Shown here in pieces: positions 29,435-36,904 of a stretch of DNA of 37,635 bases. The stretch is from Micrococcales bacterium (GTDB taxonomy: Bacteria; Actinomycetota; Actinomycetes; Actinomycetales; Cellulomonadaceae). A program made the position numbers and the translations under genes. Where the stretch lies: contig JAJUHG010000003.1 of the NCBI GenBank assembly GCA_029267995.1, positions 1 through 37,635 on the forward strand, read 5' to 3'. Position 1 is the stretch's first letter. Each line of letters opens with the position of its first letter. Under the pieces are notes generated by a model. That model was not told the origin of the DNA and ran no database searches. It saw nothing but the letters and a program-made list of their open reading frames with translations.

Positions 29435-30901
29435 TCACGTCCGACGGGACGTCTCGGCCTCGGCCGGGGCGTCCCGTCGTCCGTGTCGGTCGAGGAACTC
29501 GTAGACCTCGCGGTCGTCGACGCCCGGGAAGGTCCCGGCGGGGAGCGGGGCGAGGACGTGCGCGTGCACGGTCGCGCTCGGCCAGGATCGCGAGGACCAG
29601 TAGTCGGCGAGCCCGGGCTCGGGCTCGCGGCAACAGCTCGGGTCGGGGCAGCGTGAGACGGTGCGCGTCGTCGTCTCGCGGCCCCGGAACCACTTCGCGT
29701 CCGCGTAGGGGACGCCGAAGCTGATCGAGAAGGCGCCCGTCGTCGTCGTCCCGGTCTGGGTCGAGCTCCAGTACGTCCCGCTCGGCGTGTCGGTGTACTG
29801 GTGGTACTCGGTCGTGCGGTCGCGGCGCGTGAACGCGACGCGCGCGGGCCACTGCCGGCACACCGGCTGGCCCTCGATCGCGCCGGTCGAGTCGGTCGGG
29901 AAGGCCATGCCGTCGTTCTCGAAGCCCTTGTAGATCGCGCCGTCGTCCCCGACCCGCAGGAAGTGCACCCGCAGGTCGAGGTGCGAGGTCATGAGGTTCG
30001 TGAGCCGCTGGGCGGCGGTCTCGTGCGTGATGCCGAAGGCGTCACGGAAGTCCTCGACCGCGAGGTCCTTGTTCTTCTTCGCCTCGGTGAGGAACGCCAC
30101 GGCGGCGTCGCGGGGGACGAGGCACGCGGCGGCGAAGTAGCTGATCTCGAGGCGCTGGCGCAGGAAGTCGGCGTACCCGCGTGGCTTGTCGTGCCCGAGC
30201 ACGCGGTGACCGATCGCCTGGAGTGCGAGCGAGCGCAGCCCGTGCCCCCCGGGGATCGACGCGGGCGGGAGGTAGATGCGCCCGTTCGCGAGGTCGGTCA
30301 CGGTGCGCGTCGAGTGCGGCAGGTCGTCGACGTGCAGGAGGGTGAAGCCGAGGTGCTCGGCCATGCGTGCGACCGAGCGGTGCGTCAGGGCGCCCGAGGT
30401 GTACCCGCCCCAGCGCAAGGCCTCACGGGCGGCCTCCTCGACCTCGGGCAGGTAGTTGTCCCGCTCGCGCATCCAGCCACGCAGCTCGGTGTTGGCTCGT
30501 CTGGCCTCCTCGGGCGTCGCGATCGCGGCGTCGACCCGGCGCGCGAGCTCGGAGTGCAGGCCGACGAGCGCCTCGAGCGCCTCGGTCGGCAGCGACTTGC
30601 TCACGCGCACGCGGGGCAGGCCGAGCCCGGCGTAGGTCGCGGACTGCTGCGCCTTCTCGAGCGCGAGCTCGAGCGCGGCCCGGCGGGAGGGCGGCTCGGG
30701 GGAGAGCAGCTCGGCGACCGGGACCCCGAGCTCGCGCGCGAGGTGCTGCAGGAGCGAGAGGCGAGGCTCTCGCTTGCCGGTCTCGACGAGCGAGAGCTGG
30801 CTCGCCGAGCAGCCCGCGGCCGCGGCGAGCTGGTCGAGCGTGAGTCCCGCCCGGGTGCGGAAGTGCCGGATGCGCATGCCCACGGTGCGGGGGTCGGTCA
30901 T
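29435..30901 (-). CDS. RamB/ScfR-family transcriptional regulator
   Basis: 488-aa regulator. Residues 7-65 form a Cro/C1-type helix-turn-helix ([20 protein letters not shown]). The middle (about 150-300) is an IrrE/ImmA-like domain in which the protease motif HExxH is degenerate: GHRVLGH with His232 and His237 but no Glu. The C-terminal ScfR/DUF2083-like part has Cys348 and the cluster Cys418, Cys423, Cys424 ([11 protein letters not shown]), which could bind metal. Known relatives (RamB of Corynebacterium/Mycobacterium, ScfR types) regulate acetate, propionate and glyoxylate genes. Here the gene is divergent from pckG and convergent with pyk, so control of the PEP node is the natural guess. 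The last codons contain an inverted repeat. Confidence 0.85.
   Translation of the reverse strand: MTDPRTVGMRIRHFRTRAGLTLDQLAAAAGCSASQLSLVETGKREPRLSLLQHLARELGVPVAELLSPEPPSRRAALELALEKAQQSATYAGLGLPRVRVSKSLPTEALEALVGLHSELARRVDAAIATPEEARRANTELRGWMRERDNYLPEVEEAAREALRWGGYTSGALTHRSVARMAEHLGFTLLHVDDLPHSTRTVTDLANGRIYLPPASIPGGHGLRSLALQAIGHRVLGHDKPRGYADFLRQRLEISYFAAACLVPRDAAVAFLTEAKKNKDLAVEDFRDAFGITHETAAQRLTNLMTSHLDLRVHFLRVGDDGAIYKGFENDGMAFPTDSTGAIEGQPVCRQWPARVAFTRRDRTTEYHQYTDTPSGTYWSSTQTGTTTTGAFSISFGVPYADAKWFRGRETTTRTVSRCPDPSCCREPEPGLADYWSSRSWPSATVHAHVLAPLPAGTFPGVDDREVYEFLDRHGRRDAPAEAETSRRT
29443..29478. terminator. Hairpin between convergent pyk and the regulator gene
   Basis: Perfect 9-bp inverted repeat GACGGGACG/CGTCCCGTC around an 18-nt GC-rich loop that can fold further (CGGCC/GGCCG). 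It begins 18 nt after the pyk stop and lies in the final codons of the opposing regulator gene. No T-tract follows, as often in actinobacteria, so termination strength is uncertain; it could act in both directions. Confidence 0.5.
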
Positions 30902-30907
30902 GGGCCG

Positions 30908-30935
30908 AGGGTAGCCGTTCCTGACGAAAGGGCAA
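30908..30935 (-). promoter_or_regulatory. Promoter of the regulator gene
   Basis: On the minus strand, TTGCCC (30935-30930) and TACCCT (30913-30908) are separated by 16 nt, and 6 nt follow before the ATG at 30901, so the transcript is probably leaderless. The -35 overlaps the CAAGAA arm of the operator-like inverted repeat. Confidence 0.6.
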
Positions 30936-30950
30936 GAACAAGCATTCTTG
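30933..30950. promoter_or_regulatory. Inverted repeat CAAGAA-N6-TTCTTG, candidate operator
   Basis: Perfect 6-bp dyad in the 138-nt divergent region. The left arm overlaps the regulator's -35 and the right arm overlaps a consensus TTGACA facing pckG, so one bound dimer could affect both promoters. Binding by the adjacent regulator is inferred from position. Confidence 0.6.
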
Positions 30951-30953
30951 ACA
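30948..30953 (+). promoter_or_regulatory. Candidate -35 (TTGACA) for pckG
   Basis: Consensus TTGACA 87 nt before the pckG ATG. No TANNNT occurs at 16-19 nt downstream; the closest hexamer is TCTGCA at 30971, so the -10 is poor. Two direct copies of TGCACC (30958 and 30973) and a GCGACG/CGTCGC hairpin (31000-31016) lie in the leader. Confidence 0.4.
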
Positions 30954-31039
30954 CCCGTGCACCGAGAAAGTCTGCACCTCTGCGGTCATGGTGGAAGCAG
31001 CGACGTCCTCCGTCGCACGGATCTCGCGAAAGGCGCACC

Positions 31040-32872
31040 ATGACGATGATGCAGGAACGCACCGTGACCCACCCTCGCCTCACGGCCTGGGTCGAGGAGA
31101 TCGCCCACCTCGCACGGCCCGACGAGGTCGTGTGGTGCGACGGGTCCCAGCGCGAGTACGACGAGCTGTGCGAGCTGCTCGTCGCGCAGGGCACGATGGT
31201 GCGCCTCGACCCCGCCAAGCGGCCGCGCAGCTTCCTCGCACGCTCGACCCCCGACGACGTCGCGCGGGTCGAGAGCCGGACGTTCATCTGCTCCGAGCGT
31301 GAGCGCGACGCGGGGCCGACGAACAACTGGCGCGAGCCCGGGGCGATGCGCGAGACGCTGCGGGGCCTGTTCGACGGCGCGATGCGCGGGCGCACGATGT
31401 ACGTCATCCCGTTCTCGATGGGGCCGGTCGACTCGCCGCTCGCCCAGCTCGGTGTCCAGGTGACCGACTCGCCCTACGTCGTCGTCTCGATGCACCTGAT
31501 GACCCGTGTCGGGACCCAGGTGCTCGAGGCGCTCGGTCCGGACGGACAGTTCGTGCCCGCGGTGCACAGCGTCGGCGCGCCGCTCGTCACGGGGGAGGGG
31601 GCCAACGAGGTCCGGGTCGAGGACGTGCCATGGCCGTGCAACGCGATGAAGTACATCTGCCACTTCCCCGAGACGCGCGAGATCTGGTCCTACGGCTCGG
31701 GCTACGGGGGCAATGCGCTGCTCGGCAAGAAGTGCTTCGCGCTGCGCATCGCCTCGGTCATGGCGCGCGACGAGGGGTGGCTCGCCGAGCACATGCTCCT
31801 GCTGCGCCTCACCTCGCCCGAGGGGCGCCGCTTCCACGTCGCCGCTGCCTTCCCCTCGGCGTGCGGCAAGACGAACCTCGCGATGCTGCGGCCCACGGTG
31901 CCGGGCTGGACCGCCGAGACGATCGGCGACGACATCGCGTGGATGCGCCCCGGCCCCGACGGGCGGCTGCGCGCGATCAACCCCGAGGCGGGCTTCTTCG
32001 GCGTGGCTCCAGGGACGGGCGTCGAGACGAACCCGACAGCGGTCGAGATGGTCGCGAGCGACACGATCTTCACCAACGTCGCGCTCACCGAGGACGGCGA
32101 CGTGTGGTGGGAGGGCCTCACGCCGACCCCGCCCGCGCGCCTGACCGACTGGCAGGGGCAGCCGTGGACCCCCGACTCGGGCCGGCCCGCCGCGCACCCG
32201 AACGCGCGCTTCACGGTCCGCGCAGACCGTGCCCCGAGCATCGCGAGCGACTGGGACGACCCCGCCGGCGTCGAGATCGACGCGATCCTGTTCGGCGGGC
32301 GCCGCGCGACCAACGTCCCGCTCGTGACCGAGGCACGCGACTGGGAGCACGGGGTGTTCCTCGGGGCGACGCTCTCCTCGGAGCAGACGGCGGCCGCGGA
32401 GGGGACGGTCGGGACGCTGCGGCGCGACCCTTTCGCGATGCTCCCGTTCTGCGGGTACCACATGGGCGACTACTGGCAGCACTGGCTCGACATGGGGCGC
32501 CGGCTCGGTGCCGCCGCGCCGCGGATCTTCGCGGTCAACTGGTTCCGCAGGGGCGCCGACGGTCGCTTCCTGTGGCCCGGGTACGGCGAGAACTCCCGGG
32601 TGCTCGAATGGGTGCTGCGGCGCGTCGAGGGCACGGCCGGCGCGGTCGAGACACCGGTGGGTCTTCGGCCCGCCGACGACGCGCTCTTCCTCGACGGTCT
32701 CGACCTCGGCGAGGCGGACCTCGCCGAGCTCTTCGCGGTCGACCCCGACTCGTGGCTCGAGGAGGTCGAGCTCGCGCGCGAGTGGTTCGGGATGATCGGC
32801 GACGCGCTGCCGGGCGAGATGGCCCACCAGCTCGAGGTGCTCCGCGAGAACCTCGAGACTGCTCGCGGCTGA
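31040..32872 (+). CDS. pckG: Phosphoenolpyruvate carboxykinase (GTP)
   Basis: Converts oxaloacetate and GTP to PEP, CO2 and GDP for gluconeogenesis or anaplerosis. GTP-type signatures: [12 protein letters not shown] with the reactive Cys275 in the P-loop and Lys277, GDDIAWM for the second metal-binding motif, [12 protein letters not shown], and [25 protein letters not shown]. 610 aa, normal. ATG 31040 is followed by [20 protein letters not shown], and GAAAGG lies 6 nt upstream; the open frame extends upstream into non-coding sequence and is not used. It is divergent from the RamB-like regulator. The stop is only 15 nt from the 3' end of a convergent tRNA gene, leaving no space for a separate terminator. 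Confidence 0.97.
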   Translation: MTMMQERTVTHPRLTAWVEEIAHLARPDEVVWCDGSQREYDELCELLVAQGTMVRLDPAKRPRSFLARSTPDDVARVESRTFICSERERDAGPTNNWREPGAMRETLRGLFDGAMRGRTMYVIPFSMGPVDSPLAQLGVQVTDSPYVVVSMHLMTRVGTQVLEALGPDGQFVPAVHSVGAPLVTGEGANEVRVEDVPWPCNAMKYICHFPETREIWSYGSGYGGNALLGKKCFALRIASVMARDEGWLAEHMLLLRLTSPEGRRFHVAAAFPSACGKTNLAMLRPTVPGWTAETIGDDIAWMRPGPDGRLRAINPEAGFFGVAPGTGVETNPTAVEMVASDTIFTNVALTEDGDVWWEGLTPTPPARLTDWQGQPWTPDSGRPAAHPNARFTVRADRAPSIASDWDDPAGVEIDAILFGGRRATNVPLVTEARDWEHGVFLGATLSSEQTAAAEGTVGTLRRDPFAMLPFCGYHMGDYWQHWLDMGRRLGAAAPRIFAVNWFRRGADGRFLWPGYGENSRVLEWVLRRVEGTAGAVETPVGLRPADDALFLDGLDLGEADLAELFAVDPDSWLEEVELAREWFGMIGDALPGEMAHQLEVLRENLETARG

Positions 32873-32887
32873 CCCGCCGACCGCCAG

Positions 32888-32961
32888 TGCCCCGGGTGGG
32901 ATTCGAACCCACACTGGATCGGGTTTGAGCCGAACGCCTCTGCCGATTGGGCTACCGGGGC
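32888..32961 (-). tRNA. tRNA with CAA (Leu) anticodon and short variable loop
   Basis: A 74-nt cloverleaf on the minus strand. The acceptor stem GCCCCGG/CCGGGGC is a perfect 7 bp with discriminator A, and CCA is not encoded. The D arm has a 3-bp stem GCC/GGC with loop CAATCGGCAGA (G18G19 present), resembling leucine tRNAs. The anticodon stem is TTCGG/CCGAT with loop CTCAAAC, giving anticodon CAA for the UUG codon; the top pair is a T-T mismatch. The T arm GTGGG-TTCGAAT-CCCAC is perfect. The variable loop is only 5 nt (CCAGT), whereas ordinary bacterial tRNA-Leu has a long variable arm. The arms are well formed, so I treat it as a real gene, but amino-acid identity is less sure than its being a tRNA. 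Confidence 0.85.
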
Positions 32962-32972
32962 GCCCGCAGGGG

Positions 32973-32978
32973 AGTCTA
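32973..32978 (-). promoter_or_regulatory. Candidate -10 box for the tRNA gene
   Basis: On the minus strand TAGACT ends 11 nt before the first base of the tRNA, a good distance for a primary transcript with a very short leader. It lies back-to-back with the pdtaR promoter. Confidence 0.5.
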
Positions 32979-33025
32979 TCGAGCGCCCGCGTGTCCTCGT
33001 GCACCCTCTTCACCCGCGCTCCCAC

Positions 33026-33031
33026 TACGAT
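33026..33031 (+). promoter_or_regulatory. Candidate leaderless -10 box for pdtaR
   Basis: TACGAT is followed by 7 nt and the GTG start at 33039, again the leaderless spacing. It supports GTG 33039 over the longer open frame starting within the tRNA. Confidence 0.55.
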
Positions 33032-33038
33032 CAGGGGT

Positions 33039-33701
33039 GTGAACGCGAAGAACAACGCCGACGACGGCGTCCAGCTCGACCTCGACTCGATCGTCCTGCC
33101 CGACGACACCCCTCAGCCGAGCACGCCCGCGCGGCGCGCGGTCGTCGCCGAGGACGAGGCGCTCATCCGCATGGACGTCGTCGAGACGCTCCGCGAGGGC
33201 GGCTACGAGGTCGTCGGCGAGGCGGGGGACGGCGAGGAGGCGGTGCGCCTCGCGACCGAGCTCAAGCCCGACGTCGTCGTGATGGACGTCAAGATGCCAG
33301 TGCTCGACGGGATCTCTGCGGCCGAGCGGATCGGCAAGGACCACGTCGCGCCCGTCGTGCTGCTCACGGCCTTCTCGCAGACCGAGCTCGTCGAGCGTGC
33401 GCGCGACGCCGGCGCGATGGCCTACGTCGTCAAGCCGTTCACGCCGGCCGACCTACTGCCTGCGGTCGAGATCGCGATCTCGCGCTACGCCCAGATCTCG
33501 GCCCTCTCGGAGGAGATCGCGGACCTCACCGAGCGCTTCGAGACGCGCAAGCGGGTCGACCGTGCCAAGGGCCTGCTCATGACGAAGATGGGCCTGACCG
33601 AGCCGGAGTCCTTCCGCTGGATCCAGAAGACGTCGATGGATCGCCGTCTGACGATGCGCGAGGTCGCGGACGCCGTGATCGACCAGCTCGGCCGGGACTA
33701 A
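33039..33701 (+). CDS. pdtaR: ANTAR-domain response regulator (PdtaR-like)
   Basis: Two-component response regulator whose output is RNA binding. An acidic tail of about 33 residues precedes the receiver domain (34-150): EDE acidic pocket at 38-40, phosphorylation site Asp83 (VVMDVKMP), Thr in LLTAFS and Lys in VVKPFTP. The ANTAR domain (about 155-215; KRVDRAKGLLMTKMGLTEPESFRWIQKTSM) is a three-helix RNA-binding module that in relatives binds paired hexaloop hairpins to prevent termination or alter translation. Its usual kinase PdtaS is not in the window. 220 aa. GTG 33039 is supported by the TACGAT box 7 nt upstream. Targets are unknown here. Confidence 0.92.
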   Translation: MNAKNNADDGVQLDLDSIVLPDDTPQPSTPARRAVVAEDEALIRMDVVETLREGGYEVVGEAGDGEEAVRLATELKPDVVVMDVKMPVLDGISAAERIGKDHVAPVVLLTAFSQTELVERARDAGAMAYVVKPFTPADLLPAVEIAISRYAQISALSEEIADLTERFETRKRVDRAKGLLMTKMGLTEPESFRWIQKTSMDRRLTMREVADAVIDQLGRD

Positions 33702-33748
33702 GCGGACAAACTGAACCCATAAGTAACGTAGGTCACAACTTGACAACG

Positions 33749-33767
33749 ACCCGCGGCTGACGCGGGT
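33749..33767 (+). terminator. Hairpin after pdtaR
   Basis: Perfect 7-bp stem ACCCGCG/CGCGGGT with a 5-nt loop (GCTGA), 47 nt after the pdtaR stop and ending in TTT. Likely a terminator, lying between two TTGACA hexamers in front of livK. Confidence 0.5.
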
Positions 33768-33795
33768 TTGACATGTTCACGTGATCTTTCGTCGG

Positions 33796-33801
33796 TACCG
33801 T
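33796..33801 (+). promoter_or_regulatory. Candidate -10 box for livK
   Basis: TACCGT, 67 nt before the livK ATG. Two TTGACA hexamers lie upstream at 33740 and 33768; the nearer is 22 nt from this -10, longer than the usual 16-19, so the exact promoter is unresolved. Confidence 0.45.
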
Positions 33802-33868
33802 TCCCGCACCACACCATCGCGGGGCAGGTGCGCCCGTGACGGTCGGACAGAGATGAAACGGGGTACCG

Positions 33869-35101
33869 ATGAACTACAAGAGCACTCGCGTGCGTGTCGC
33901 GGCGCTCGCCGGCGCGGCGCTGCTGGCGCTGTCCGCGTGCGGACAAGGAGGCGGTTCTGGTGACGGGGACGGCCTCGTCATCGGCACGCTCCTGCCGCAG
34001 ACCGGCTCGCTCGCCTTCCTGGGCCCGCCCGAGATCGCGGGCGTCGACCTGGCGATCAAGGAGATCAACGAGGCAGGCGGAGTCCTCGGCAAGGACGTCA
34101 AGGTCGAGCACGGGGACTCCTCCGACGCCGACAACGCCCAGGTCGCGCAGCAGTCGGTCACCCAGCTCAAGTCCAAGGGTGTCCACGCGATCATCGGTGC
34201 GGCCTCCTCGGCCGTGACACGCAACGTCGTCGACGACATCACGAACTCCAAGATCATCCAGGTCTCCCCGGCGAACACCGCGACGGACCTGTCGGGCAAG
34301 CACCCGTTCTACTTCCGTACCGCGCCCTCGGACCTCCTGCAGGGCTCGGCGCTCGGGAACCTCATCCTCGGTGACGGGCACGTCGACGTCGGCGTCCTGG
34401 TCTTCAACGAGGACTACGGCACCTCGCTGCGCGACGTCCTCAAGGCGACCGTCGAGGACGCAGGCGGGACGATCACCTACGGCAACCCCGGCGAGGAGTT
34501 CGACCCGCAGTCCTCGTCCTTCGCCGACCCGGTCACCGCGGTCCTCGCGACCAACCCTGACGCGATCGCGATCATCGCCTTCGACCAGACGAAGACGATC
34601 GTCCCCGAGCTCGTCTCGCGCGGCTTCGACGGGTCGAAGTTGTACTTCGTCGACGGCAACCTCGCCGACTACTCCGAGGACTTCGAGCCCGGGACGCTCG
34701 AGGGGGCCCAGGGCACGCTGCCCGGCGCCTTCCCGGACGACACGTTCCAGCAGCGCCTCCTCGAGGTCAACCCGGACCTGTCGGACTACTCCTACGCCGC
34801 GGAGTCCTACGACGCGGTCATGCTTGTCGCGCTCGCCGCGGTCAAGGCCGAGAGCGTCGACACCGAGGCGATCCGCGACCAGATGGCCGCCGTCTCGGGT
34901 GCCAACGGCGGGGAGACCTGCTCGTCCTTCGCCGACTGCGTCAAGCTCATCGAGGACGGCAAGGACATCGACTACGACGCCAAGTCCGGCGCGGGTCCGT
35001 TCAACGAGAACAACGACCCGTCCGCGGCCTTCATCGGCATCTACCAGTTCGGTGGTGACAACACCTACACGTGGACCAAGGCGGTCGAGGGCGAGCTCTG
35101 A
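33869..35101 (+). CDS. livK: Branched-chain amino-acid ABC transporter substrate-binding lipoprotein
   Basis: Surface-anchored binding protein of the Peripla_BP_6 (Leu/Ile/Val) family. Signal peptide with lipobox LSAC and predicted lipidated Cys24, then a Gly/Ser/Asp linker and two Rossmann-like lobes (GLVIGTLLPQTGSLAFLGPPEI start; HAIIGAASSAVTRNV and VGVLVFNEDYG in the hinge-facing strands). Two Cys near residues 351 and 356 (TCSSFADC) probably form a disulphide. 410 aa. ATG 33869 has only a weak GGGG upstream. Unlike the usual livKHMGF order, it is on the opposite strand and convergent with livFGM, separated by a strong hairpin. Ligand could be amino acids or related amides; identity is by family. 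Confidence 0.92.
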   Translation: MNYKSTRVRVAALAGAALLALSACGQGGGSGDGDGLVIGTLLPQTGSLAFLGPPEIAGVDLAIKEINEAGGVLGKDVKVEHGDSSDADNAQVAQQSVTQLKSKGVHAIIGAASSAVTRNVVDDITNSKIIQVSPANTATDLSGKHPFYFRTAPSDLLQGSALGNLILGDGHVDVGVLVFNEDYGTSLRDVLKATVEDAGGTITYGNPGEEFDPQSSSFADPVTAVLATNPDAIAIIAFDQTKTIVPELVSRGFDGSKLYFVDGNLADYSEDFEPGTLEGAQGTLPGAFPDDTFQQRLLEVNPDLSDYSYAAESYDAVMLVALAAVKAESVDTEAIRDQMAAVSGANGGETCSSFADCVKLIEDGKDIDYDAKSGAGPFNENNDPSAAFIGIYQFGGDNTYTWTKAVEGEL

Positions 35102-35127
35102 GCGCCCCGCCGAACCCCACGCAAGGC

Positions 35128-35161
35128 ACGGGGCCCGCAGGAGAGATCCTGCGGGCCCCGT
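35128..35161. terminator. Strong bidirectional terminator hairpin between livK and livF
   Basis: Perfect 14-bp inverted repeat (ACGGGGCCCGCAGG and its complement) with hexaloop AGAGAT, 27 nt after the livK stop and 59 nt beyond the livF stop. The very GC-rich stem without a T-tract is common for actinobacterial terminators, and it separates two convergent transcripts. Confidence 0.85.
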
Positions 35162-35219
35162 CCCGTGCGAGCAGGCCGTCGTCGTCGCTAGCGTGGAGAC
35201 CTGCCCCGCGCGCGGCGAG

Positions 35220-35954
35220 CTACTTCGCGAGCGTGCCGAGGTACAGCTCGATGACCTTCGGGTCCTTGAGGAGCTCACGACCGCTCGCCGTGTAGGCGTT
35301 CTTGCCCTGGTCGAGCACGTAGCCGCGGTCGCAGATCTGCAGGCAGCGACGCGCGTTCTGCTCGACCATGATGACCGAGACGCCCGCCTTGTTGATCTTG
35401 CGCGTACGGATGAACGTCTCGTCCTGACGCACGGGGGACAGGCCCGCCGAGGGCTCGTCGAGCAGCAGGACCGAGGGTTCCATCATGAGCGCACGGGCCA
35501 TCGCGACCATCTGTCGCTCGCCGCCCGAGAGCGAGCCGGCGCTCTGCTTGCGCCGCTCACCGAGCACGGGGAACAGGTCGACGATGAAGTCGAACCGCTC
35601 CTTGTACCGCTGGGGGGCCTGGAAGAGCCCCATCTGGAGGTTCTCCTCGATCGACAACGAGGGGAACACGTTGTTGTTCTGGGGCACGAAGCCCACCCCG
35701 CGGCGCACGAGGGTGTCGGCGCGCTCGTTCGTGATGTCCTCGCCCTGGAGCACGACCGAGCCCGACCGCACCTGGACGAGGCCGAACAGGGCCTTGAGGA
35801 GCGTCGACTTGCCCGCACCGTTCGGCCCGATGATCCCGACCAGCTCGCCCGGGTGCACGACGAGGTTGCAGCCGTTGAGGATGTTGACCCCCGGCAGGTA
35901 GCCCGCGACGAGGTCCTTGGCCTCGAGCAACGGCTCGGTCGACGACGTGCTCAT
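35220..35954 (-). CDS. livF: Branched-chain amino-acid ABC transporter ATPase LivF
   Basis: Cytoplasmic ATPase of the Liv importer, 244 aa. Walker A GPNGAGKS (43-50), Q-loop VPQNNNVFPSL, signature LSGGE (142-146) and Walker B VLLLDEP (162-168), with the H-loop replaced in the MVEQNA context typical of LivF (switch residue within VIMVEQN). ASGRELLKDPKVIELYLG is the family-typical C-terminus. The ATG at 35954 overlaps the livG stop (ATGA); a longer open frame extends only inside livG. Last gene of the minus-strand liv operon. Confidence 0.95.
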   Translation of the reverse strand: MSTSSTEPLLEAKDLVAGYLPGVNILNGCNLVVHPGELVGIIGPNGAGKSTLLKALFGLVQVRSGSVVLQGEDITNERADTLVRRGVGFVPQNNNVFPSLSIEENLQMGLFQAPQRYKERFDFIVDLFPVLGERRKQSAGSLSGGERQMVAMARALMMEPSVLLLDEPSAGLSPVRQDETFIRTRKINKAGVSVIMVEQNARRCLQICDRGYVLDQGKNAYTASGRELLKDPKVIELYLGTLAK

Positions 35955-36904
35955 GCCCGTCCCTCCTCGTCCTCGCGCCGCGTGGCTTCCTCCGCGCGCT
36001 CGGCGTCCTCCTCGGCGGCCTCCGTCTCGAGCTGCTCGGCGACCTCGTCGCTCAGCAGCGCGTCGTCGCCCAGGTCGGTGTCGTGGTGCGCGCCGAGGTA
36101 GGCGTCGATCACGGCCTGGTCGCGCATGACGTCGTCCGGAGGGCCCTCGGCAACGATGCGCCCCTCGGCCATGACGACGACCCAGTCGGAGATGTGCCGG
36201 ACCATGTGCATGTCGTGCTCGACGAAGAGCACCGTCATGCCGTCGTCGCGCAGCGCCTGGATGTGCCCGAGCAGCGACTGCGTCAGGGCGGGGTTCACCC
36301 CGGCCATGGGCTCGTCGAGCATGATCATCTCGGGGCCGTTCATGAGCGCACGGGCCATCTCGAGCAGCTTGCGCTGACCGCCCGAGAGCGAGCCCGCGAA
36401 GTCGTCGCGCTTCGCGTCGAGCTTGAAGCGGCGCAGGAGGGACTCGGCCTGCTCGGTGATCTCGGCCTCGCGCGGGCGCCACAGCGGCGGCACGAGCGCC
36501 GTGAACAAGTTCTCCCCGGGCTGGCGCGGCGCACCCAGGCGCATGTTCTCGATCACCGTCATGCGCGAGAGCGCCTTGGTGAGCTGGAACGTGCGCACCA
36601 TGCCGGCCTTGGCGACCTTGCCCGCGGGCAGGCCCGCGAGCGAACGGCCGTTGAAGGACCACTCGCCCTTGTCGGGCTTGTCGAAACCGGTCAGGAGGTT
36701 GAACAGCGTCGTCTTGCCCGCACCGTTGGGGCCGATCAGGGCCGTGATCTTGCCACGCTGGACCTCGAGGTGGTCGACGTCGACCGCGACCATGCCGCCG
36801 AAGGCGCGGTGCACGCCGTCGGCGACGAGGATCGGGTCGGGCTTGCGCGCCCCCGGGACGCGCTCGACGTCCGAGAACACGGAGCGGGTGGCGTCAGCGG
36901 ACAT
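35951..36904 (-). CDS. livG: Branched-chain amino-acid ABC transporter ATPase LivG with acidic tail
   Basis: Second ATPase of the Liv importer, 317 aa. Walker A GPNGAGKT (58-65), the LivG-type VRTFQLTKALSRMTVIENM stretch, signature LSGGQ (172-176), Walker B MIMLDEP (193-199), then FVEHDM with the switch His. The core ends near residue 268 (VIDAYLG). About 50 extra residues follow, very rich in Glu, Asp and Ala, absent from the usual 255-265 aa LivG, and an N-terminal extension of about 25 residues is also present. Start at 36904 overlaps the livM stop by 11 bp; stop overlaps livF by 4 bp. Confidence 0.95.
   Translation of the reverse strand: MSADATRSVFSDVERVPGARKPDPILVADGVHRAFGGMVAVDVDHLEVQRGKITALIGPNGAGKTTLFNLLTGFDKPDKGEWSFNGRSLAGLPAGKVAKAGMVRTFQLTKALSRMTVIENMRLGAPRQPGENLFTALVPPLWRPREAEITEQAESLLRRFKLDAKRDDFAGSLSGGQRKLLEMARALMNGPEMIMLDEPMAGVNPALTQSLLGHIQALRDDGMTVLFVEHDMHMVRHISDWVVVMAEGRIVAEGPPDDVMRDQAVIDAYLGAHHDTDLGDDALLSDEVAEQLETEAAEEDAERAEEATRREDEEGRA

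Noticed and set aside
29801-31039. Upstream extension of the pckG frame across the regulator gene
   Set aside because: The extension is antisense to the regulator and the family N-terminus begins at ATG 31040.
32888-32961. tRNA as a pseudogene
   Set aside because: Acceptor and T stems are perfect and a -10 box is at proper distance; only the anticodon-stem top pair is mismatched.
33723-33739. GTAAC/GTCAC half-sites as a GlnR-like nitrogen box
   Set aside because: Spacing and second half-site do not fit the GlnR consensus I know; may be chance.
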